NCBI GenBank assembly: GCA_023386115.1
Contig: JAEWKL010000058.1
Span: 1-11,260, forward strand
Length of the DNA: 11,260 nt
Source of the DNA: Pseudomonadota bacterium
Lineage (GTDB): Bacteria > Pseudomonadota > Alphaproteobacteria > Rhizobiales > Beijerinckiaceae
Reading direction: 5' to 3'
Both the position numbers and the translations under genes were made by a program. Below the pieces are notes generated by a model. That model was not told where the DNA came from. It saw only the letters and a list, made by a program, of their open reading frames with translations, and made no database searches. Below, in pieces: positions 6,743-11,260 of this stretch (position 1 is the stretch's first letter; each line of letters starts with the position of its first letter).

Positions 6743-6785
6743 TGGGATTTTGGATTCTCGCCTTCGGCGAGTTCCGGGATGACGA
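6743..6785. repeat. Dispersed-type hairpin repeat
   Basis: The core is a perfect six-base stem, CTCGCC-TTC-GGCGAG (6757-6771), flanked by GGATT and TTCCGGGATGAC. The phrase GGATTCTCGCC...TTCCGGGATGACGAG resembles a hairpin unit I recall as scattered between genes in many alphaproteobacterial genomes; in the minus-strand reading it gives the RHPGTRRRRESKIP type of spurious peptide. Family membership is from memory. Confidence 0.5.
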
Positions 6786-7073
6786 GGAGAGATGTCGGTC
6801 CATGTGCCAGATCGGTCGATGCGCACGATCAACCGGCCTCCGATTCCAGCAATCGAAGCTCCCCGCACCCTGAGGCTGCCTCACGCGGCCGGCCCAGAGA
6901 GCGAGCGATGATGCGACCGTCACGCATGAGCGTCAGTGTTCATCACCGTCCAGGTAGACCAAACCTTGGCGAACACGCCTCGTCGACTCGATCAGTCCAC
7001 CTTGTCTGGCACGGTTGCCGCTCCGACGCGAGTCCAATGCAGGACGGACCGAAATACGCCGGGCCCTTTGTTG

Positions 7074-7151
7074 TCCGAAAATTCGAAAAATCTGACAGCC
7101 GAAGGCGTTTTCAGAATCTGTTTCTCTAGTTTTGATTCTAAGTTTTAGGCT
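7074..7151. promoter_or_regulatory. A+T-rich candidate DNA-unwinding element
   Basis: A sharp local drop in G+C content, with runs such as GAAAATTCGAAAAAT and CTAGTTTTGATTCTAAGTTTT, next to the iteron array. In iteron plasmids such a segment is where the helix opens. One CTGACAG word, also found in the iterons, lies at 7092. Confidence 0.5.
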
Positions 7152-7205
7152 GCCGAGGCTACCTTAAATCGTTGATCGGCAAGGCGGAATTCCAGAGCCT
7201 GGAGT

Positions 7206-7285
7206 CCCAAGTACGGCACTGCCGGATCGTTCTACGCCGCTGACAGATTGATGTACGGTGAATCCCGGAGCGATGTACGCCGCAA
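7206..7285 (+). repeat. Phased iteron array, four cores at 21-22 bp spacing
   Basis: The cores are GTACGG at 7211, a degenerate CTACGC at 7232, GTACGG at 7253 and GTACGC at 7275, giving steps of 21, 21 and 22 bp. This places all four on one face of the helix. The fuller word is GATGTACGGCGG, sometimes followed by CTGACAG or CTGTCAG. Such regular spacing is characteristic of initiator-binding iterons. Confidence 0.7.
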
Positions 7286-7291
7286 TCGGTC

Positions 7292-7310
7292 TTATCCACA
7301 CTGATCCACA
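7292..7310 (+). promoter_or_regulatory. DnaA boxes: TTATCCACA and TGATCCACA
   Basis: The first nonamer (7292-7300) matches the DnaA box consensus exactly. The second (7302-7310) differs at one base and follows after one base. Both lie immediately beside the phased iterons, as expected in an origin that uses host DnaA. Confidence 0.65.
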
Positions 7311-7336
7311 GGCCCGGTTTTTGTCACGCGGGGCTG

Positions 7337-7508
7337 GACCGATGTACGGCGGCTGTCAGAAACCGTCGTGCGTGCGATTCGCATTTTGGCAGAGTCGGGC
7401 GGACCGAAGTACGGGTTTTGGCAGCCCTCTCCCCGTCTCGGTGCCCTCTCCCCGCTCTCGGCCGGTTTTGTCACGGATCGGCGGAGTCATGTACGGCGGA
7501 TCTGTCAT
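7337..7508 (+). repeat. Outlying iterons and GTCACG repeats flanking and entering repA
   Basis: Further GTACGG cores occur at 7344 (with GATGTACGGCGGCTGTCAG at 7341-7359), 7409 and 7491, spaced 65 and 82 bp apart. A second repeated word, CCGGTTTTGTCACG, occurs at 7462-7475 and, with one extra T, at 7314-7328. The 7462 copy includes the repA stop codon, and the 7491 core is inside the last codons of repA. Confidence 0.6.
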
Positions 7509-8691
7509 TCGACCGGTTCACCATCCGCAGCACCGGCTCGCGTTCGCCCTCGATGATGCTGAGGTCGTAATCGGGCAGGGGCACCGCCGCGTCGACGATC
7601 TCCTTGATCGCCTGGCGGAACTTGTGCTTGGGCAGCTTCGAGCCGCTGCGCTTGTGCAACTCGGTCATGCCGTAGCGGGCTTCGGTCTGGCCGGCGGCCT
7701 TGCGCGCCAGCCGGTACAGGAACTTCGCGATCGGCCGCGTGATCAGGAAGTAGTCCGGATTCAGCGTCAGGATGGACGGCTTGCCGTCCGGCTTGACGAC
7801 GCCCTCGTAGACCCAGTCCGGAATGTCGATCTCGACCTGGTCGATGCGATCGGCGCTGGTGCGGGACACCACCTTGTAGCGGCCGATCAGCGGGAAGGCC
7901 TCGGTCTCGCGGCGGCGCGTCTTCGCCCGATCGCTCGACAGGTTGGTGATCTTGATCCGCGTCGCCTGCAGGCGGTCGAGGGCGCGTTCGAGGTCCTCGT
8001 ACTGCTTGCCGCCGAGCTCGCGCCGGCAGAATTTCAGGATCTCCGACGCGGCGGGGCGGTAGGTCCGGGGCGGCAGGGACGGCCGCAACCCCTTCGAATC
8101 GTCGATCCGGTACTGGCGCGTCTGCTCCGCCAGGTGCGAGATCATGTTGATGACGATGTCGTAGTCGTAGGCCGTGGCGAGCCCGACCTCGGCCCCCCCT
8201 TCGACGGTGATGACGGAGTCCTTCAGCTCGTAGCGGATGACCCCCTCCCCCGTCGTCTTCGACAGGGCGAAGGGCGCGATGTCCATCAGGTTCATGTCGT
8301 CCTTGATCGGCGCGTCATGAACGGTCGGCACGAAGAACGCCAACTGGGCGTCGTCGATCGGCGGCGGGCGCACGAGCGAGCGCGGCGGGCGCGGCACCTC
8401 GTGCTCGATGATCTTGGCGACCTCCTCGGAGCGGATGGCGTCGGCCAGGATCGTGAGGGACTTCCGGAGCGGCTCGCCCTCCTCGAATTCCGCCAGCTTG
8501 AGGTCCGCGAATGAGCGTCGGCTGTAGAAGCGCCGGATGCGGCTGAGGCCGTCCTTCGACAGGGGGGTGAAGGCGTCGCCGCGCAGATGCGCGACCTGCT
8601 GGGCGACGCCTTGCAGGTACTCGTTCTTCTCGTGGAGCGAGAGCTTCGCGAACTCCTCGCGCGTCTTGAGATGCAGCTTCGCCATCGGCAC
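7471..8691 (-). CDS. repA: Plasmid replication initiator protein RepA
   Basis: A 406-residue initiator of the replication initiator protein A family found on alphaproteobacterial plasmids. Residues 1-110 form a charged N-terminal part (REEFAKLSLHEKNEYLQGVA). The family domain runs from about 125 to 390: DIAPFALSKTTGEGVIRYEL, then TAYDYDIVINMISHLAEQTR, RTYRPAASEILKFCRREL and LNPDYFLITRPIAKFLYRLA, which form winged-helix DNA-binding modules. It should bind the iterons at its own 3' end and start replication. The start is a GTG, chosen because GAGGA lies six bases upstream; an in-frame ATG two codons later has 12-base spacing. The last 15 or so residues are encoded across an iteron, so this end of the protein is constrained by the DNA sites. 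No parA, parB or counter-transcript gene was found in the window. The gene looks complete and functional. Confidence 0.9.
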   Translation of the reverse strand: MPMAKLHLKTREEFAKLSLHEKNEYLQGVAQQVAHLRGDAFTPLSKDGLSRIRRFYSRRSFADLKLAEFEEGEPLRKSLTILADAIRSEEVAKIIEHEVPRPPRSLVRPPPIDDAQLAFFVPTVHDAPIKDDMNLMDIAPFALSKTTGEGVIRYELKDSVITVEGGAEVGLATAYDYDIVINMISHLAEQTRQYRIDDSKGLRPSLPPRTYRPAASEILKFCRRELGGKQYEDLERALDRLQATRIKITNLSSDRAKTRRRETEAFPLIGRYKVVSRTSADRIDQVEIDIPDWVYEGVVKPDGKPSILTLNPDYFLITRPIAKFLYRLARKAAGQTEARYGMTELHKRSGSKLPKHKFRQAIKEIVDAAVPLPDYDLSIIEGEREPVLRMVNRSNDRSAVHDSADP

Positions 8692-8757
8692 ACCAATTCC
8701 TCGAGCGCGACCCTAACACGGCGTCGGTGAATCGTTGTGCCTGCCTCCGGCCGGGCC

Positions 8758-10485
8758 TCAGTGATGGGGCAGCCACACGTCGAGGACGGCGCAGCGCTTC
8801 TCCTCGCGGACCACCCGCAGCGCCTCGGCCAGCGCCTCGTCCACCTCCGCCGCCTCCTCGATCCGCCGCCCCCAGGCACCGCCCGCGGCCGCCGCGATGC
8901 CGACATAGTCGGGTGCCGGCTCGAAGGACGTATCGAGGTGGTTCGCCCGCGCGGCGTAGCCGTCGGGATGCACGGCCAGGGTCGAGAGCTTCGGCGATTT
9001 CCAGCCGCGGTTGTTGAAGATGATCTGGACGAAGGGCGTCTCGTAGCGCCGCGCCATCCAGTGCACCGAGGACGGCACGGTGAACAGGTAGGAGCCGTCG
9101 CCGGTCAGCGCGACGACCGTCGCGTCCGGCCGCGCCAGCTTGATCCCGATCGCGGCGCCGCCGTTCCAGCCGAGCGACCCGCCGCCGCTGGTGAAGATCG
9201 ATCCGGGCCGGTCGAGGGACAGGTGGTTGAAGACGGTGTGGTAGTGCGAGATGCCCTCGTTCACGAACAGCGCCTCGTCACCCGCCACAGCGCGGGTCAT
9301 CTCCCTCAGGCGGCCGATCAGGTATTCCGAAGTCACGGCTCCCGAGGCCGATGGCTGCTCCAGGGCGCGAAGCTCCCGGTCGCGCGCCGCATGCAGATCG
9401 GCGTAGTGGCGGGTGCGCTCGTCGACCGCGGCCGCGTCCGGCGGATCGGCGTCGAACCATGCGGTGAGCTGGTGAAGGGCGGTCTCGGCATCGACGCCGA
9501 ACACCCCCTCGGCGCGGATGTGCCAGAGCGGCATCTGTATTTTGAGCGGATCGACGTCGATGTGGAAGATGCGGGCGTCCTCGGCGGGTTTCGAGACGGT
9601 CGGGATCCACGGAACGTCGCTGTCGACGACCAGGATCACGTCCGCCGCCGCGAGCACCGGATTCTGGCTCGGGTGGTTCCACTGGTTGCCCTGGTAGAGC
9701 GGGTCGGTATGCGGAAAATTCATCGCATTCGGCACCGATTCGAGCACGCCCATGCCCAGGCGCCGGCACAGGGCGGTGAGCGGCGCCACCGCCCCCGGGT
9801 TGCGGCCGACGAAGGACGTGACGAGGAGCGGCCGGCGCGCGCCCGCGAGCGCCGTCGCGATGGCCTGTACGCCCCGCGTGCTGAGGGCGGCCGGCTCGAC
9901 CGGGCGCCAGGCGGCTGCGTCGTTTCCGGTCGGCGCGACCTCCTCCTCCATCACCTCGCGGGCCCCCATCAGGTAGACGGGGCCCTTCGGATCGGAATTG
10001 GCGAATTGCAGCGCCCGATGGACCAGGTCCTTGACGTTCTTGCCGGTGCGAATCTCGTTGTCGTAGCGCATGTAGCCGCGCACCAGCCCGCGCTGGTCGT
10101 GGACATCCTGGATCCACTGGATGAACTCGTTGCGGCTCCCCTTCAGCTCGCCGTTCTGGGTGAACGGGGAGGCGCCCGCGAAGACGATCATCGGAGCGCG
10201 GCCCTTGGCGGCGTTGTGCACCGCGCCCGCGAGCGCCTGGGTGCCGCACTCGACATGCACCACGACCGCCTGGGGCACGCCGCTCGCCTGCCAGTAGCCG
10301 TGGGCGGCGCTCATGCCGACCATCTCGTTGGGGCAGGTGACGATCTCGGGGATCGCCCGGCCGGCGGCCCGCGCCTCGGCGATCGCTTCGATCAAGGCCG
10401 GGTGATCGCTGCCGACATTGGCGAAGATGAACGAGACGTTGGCCTCGATCAGGGCATCGAGGAAGGCGCTGCTCGTCGTGTACAT
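8758..10485 (-). CDS. Thiamine-diphosphate-dependent enzyme (acetolactate synthase/decarboxylase-like)
   Basis: A 575-residue member of the three-domain ThDP family that includes acetolactate synthase, benzoylformate decarboxylase and related 2-oxoacid enzymes. The N-terminal pyrimidine-binding domain (about 1-180) carries the cofactor-activating Glu54 in CPNEMVGMSAAHGY. The middle domain (about 195-345) includes LVVDSDVPWIP and FHIDVDPLKI. The C-terminal domain (about 385-570) has the ThDP/Mg motif, starting with GDG at 462-464 and ending with NN at 491-492. All cofactor residues are present, so it should be active in the cytoplasm. The active-site segments do not let me name the substrate, and a true biosynthetic IlvB is unlikely because no small subunit follows and a MarR regulator precedes it. 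GAGGAG lies six bases before the ATG and spans the end of the regulator gene 3 bp upstream, so the two are probably translated from one mRNA. Confidence 0.87.
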   Translation of the reverse strand: MYTTSSAFLDALIEANVSFIFANVGSDHPALIEAIAEARAAGRAIPEIVTCPNEMVGMSAAHGYWQASGVPQAVVVHVECGTQALAGAVHNAAKGRAPMIVFAGASPFTQNGELKGSRNEFIQWIQDVHDQRGLVRGYMRYDNEIRTGKNVKDLVHRALQFANSDPKGPVYLMGAREVMEEEVAPTGNDAAAWRPVEPAALSTRGVQAIATALAGARRPLLVTSFVGRNPGAVAPLTALCRRLGMGVLESVPNAMNFPHTDPLYQGNQWNHPSQNPVLAAADVILVVDSDVPWIPTVSKPAEDARIFHIDVDPLKIQMPLWHIRAEGVFGVDAETALHQLTAWFDADPPDAAAVDERTRHYADLHAARDRELRALEQPSASGAVTSEYLIGRLREMTRAVAGDEALFVNEGISHYHTVFNHLSLDRPGSIFTSGGGSLGWNGGAAIGIKLARPDATVVALTGDGSYLFTVPSSVHWMARRYETPFVQIIFNNRGWKSPKLSTLAVHPDGYAARANHLDTSFEPAPDYVGIAAAAGGAWGRRIEEAAEVDEALAEALRVVREEKRCAVLDVWLPHH

Positions 10486-10488
10486 CGG

Positions 10489-11037
10489 TCACTCCTCGTC
10501 GGCGCCCGGGCCGGGCGACGGCGTGTCCGTGGTCAGGGATTCGGTCAGGATCTTCAGCAGCGAGACGAGCTGCCGCTGCTGTTCCGGCGCGAACAGGGCG
10601 TTGAGCCGGGCATCGTGGCGCGCCGCACAATCCGCGAGCAAAGCGAGCTTCGCCCGCCCTTCCTCCGTCAGGCTGATCCGGCGCCCCCGCCGGTCGAGGG
10701 GGTCGGGCTCGCGCCGGATCAGCCGGCGCCGCTCGAGATCGCCGAGCAGCGGGGTCAGGGTGCTCTTGTCGCGGCTCGTCGCGAGACTGAGTGCGGTCTG
10801 GCTGACGCCGGGATTGTCGCCGATGAGCTGCAGCAGGGCGTACCAGCCGGGACGCAAGCCGAGATCGCCGGTCAGGGCACTGAAGGCCTGGAACGACGCG
10901 TTCTGCGCGAGGCGGAGGTTGTAGGCGATCGTCTCGCCTAAGCATCCGAGCTGAACCGGTGCCGGTGCGGCGCCTACGGAAGCCTCGACTCGGGGCTCCC
11001 CGAGCGGGGCGGCTTCGAGGGGGGGCGAGGCCGTCAT
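10489..11037 (-). CDS. MarR-family transcriptional regulator
   Basis: A MarR regulator of 182 residues from the start chosen here. The dimerisation helices are at about 28-62 (TIAYNLRLAQNASFQAFSAL). The winged helix runs from about 77 to 125: GVSQTALSLATSRDKSTLTP holds the recognition helix, and DPLDRRGRRISLT is the wing with its typical Asp and Arg residues. The frame is open upstream to an ATG at 11232, but the extra 65 residues are Pro/Arg-rich and unlike the family. The ATG used has only a close AGGA, so the start is uncertain; another in-frame ATG lies at 11073. Its stop codon is 3 bp from the ThDP enzyme gene. MarR proteins usually repress their own operon until a small, often aromatic, ligand binds, so this one probably controls the enzyme. 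The ligand is not known. Confidence 0.82.
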   Translation of the reverse strand: MTASPPLEAAPLGEPRVEASVGAAPAPVQLGCLGETIAYNLRLAQNASFQAFSALTGDLGLRPGWYALLQLIGDNPGVSQTALSLATSRDKSTLTPLLGDLERRRLIRREPDPLDRRGRRISLTEEGRAKLALLADCAARHDARLNALFAPEQQRQLVSLLKILTESLTTDTPSPGPGADEE

Positions 11038-11070
11038 CGTCCTGCCGGGCCGGGTGGTGGCACGCTTCCG

Positions 11071-11093
11071 CATCGATGGTGTTCCAGCGCTGG
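11071..11093. promoter_or_regulatory. Candidate MarR operator palindromes
   Basis: Two perfect palindromes, CATCGATG (11071-11078) and CCAGCGCTGG (11084-11093), lie 34-56 bp upstream of the chosen MarR start. MarR dimers bind palindromes near their own promoters. If translation started at the far upstream ATG these would be coding. The assignment is inference. Confidence 0.3.
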
Positions 11094-11260
11094 TCGGCGA
11101 AGGAGGGAATGGCCGCCCGACCGCCGGAGCGGCCATAGCGGCTGGTTCCCACGCCGCCAAACGCGCCTGCGCTTCGTCCCCGAAGACGGGACGGCTCCCC
11201 TCCCCCGCCCCATCGGGCCGACCACGTCTCATCCCGAACGCCCGTGCCGCGCGTCTTGCC

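Larger units (their letters stand above)
6227..7040. other. About 0.8 kb without a supported gene
   Basis: No frame on either strand gives a recognisable protein, and the open frames look like composition-driven noise. The stretch holds a short 11-bp tandem repeat, a near-perfect DnaA box, a 16-bp inverted repeat and a dispersed-type hairpin, each listed separately. It looks like decayed DNA between the HyuB fossil and the replication module. Confidence 0.5.
7040..7510. other. Replication origin region of a RepA-type plasmid
   Basis: Three ingredients of an iteron origin occur together. The first is an A+T-rich segment, 7074-7151, with about 37% G+C in 7081-7140 by my count, far below the surroundings. 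The second is a set of iterons with the core GTACGG or GTACGC, from 7206 to 7508. The third is a perfect DnaA box at 7292 with a near match beside it. The origin lies at the 3' side of repA, and the last iteron is within the coding sequence. RepA is expected to bind the iterons and, with DnaA, open the A+T-rich stretch. Location and function are inferred from layout. Confidence 0.7.

Noticed and set aside
7206..7508. Repeat cluster considered as a CRISPR array
   Set aside because: The repeats are short, with only 6-12 conserved bases, and unevenly spaced outside the phased part. There are no unique spacers of constant length and no cas genes. Iterons explain them better.
7258..8514. Plus-strand 418-codon frame opposite repA and the origin
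   Set aside because: It is antisense to repA, crosses the iteron and DnaA-box region, and has no family match.
8692..8757. repA promoter or counter-transcribed RNA in the gap upstream of repA
   Set aside because: I found no convincing -35/-10 pair or stem-loop with a T-run in these 66 bases, so no feature was called.
8737..10941. Very long plus-strand open frame (734 codons) opposite the ThDP enzyme and MarR genes
   Set aside because: It is antisense to two well-recognised genes and has an Arg/Gly/Asp/Val-rich shadow composition with no family motifs. Long antisense frames are common in G+C-rich DNA.
9278..11152. Minus-strand 624-codon frame overlapping the ThDP enzyme and MarR genes
   Set aside because: It is an out-of-frame shadow of those genes, Arg/Pro-rich with no motif.

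Overview
The window is G+C-rich DNA whose gene content fits an alphaproteobacterium of the Hyphomicrobiales, most like Methylobacterium and relatives. The genus is an inference from protein style and base composition, not from a search. It contains a plasmid-type replication initiator (RepA family) with a recognisable iteron origin beside it, so the DNA is most likely a plasmid or secondary replicon, or an integrated copy of one.

Layout from left to right. (1) 1-1895: the start of a TRAP-transporter operon on the minus strand (the 5' end of the small membrane subunit, then dctP), divergent from a GntR/FCD regulator. (2) 1874-2713: a short minus-strand gene for an 89-residue helical protein with two CX3C pairs, then the fossil of a polar amino-acid ABC transporter, with the permease tail joined to a headless ATPase. 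(3) 2770-2966: an intergenic palindrome and a hairpin. (4) 2964-5524: a DHA2-type MFS exporter divergent from a LysR regulator. (5) 5525-7040: about 1.5 kb without an intact gene. It holds a frameshifted C-terminal remnant of a hydantoinase B (HyuB) gene on the minus strand, a dispersed-type hairpin repeat and other small repeats. (6) 7040-8691: the replication module. An A+T-rich segment is followed by an iteron array, four of whose cores are spaced 21-22 bp, then a perfect DnaA box and more iterons that run into the 3' end of repA. (7) 8758-11037: a MarR-type regulator with a ThDP-dependent enzyme gene 3 bp downstream of it.

The intact genes form three regulator-plus-target modules: GntR with the TRAP transporter, LysR with the MFS exporter, and MarR with the ThDP enzyme. 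None has a substrate that can be read from sequence alone. The two gene fossils (ABC transporter and HyuB) between them suggest an accessory region that has gained and lost catabolic and transport functions around the replication module. I saw no transposase, integrase, tRNA, rRNA or CRISPR array, and no partition (parA/parB) or conjugation genes. No complete new system stands out. The most informative parts are the unusual origin layout and the two fossils, which ordinary gene calling would miss.
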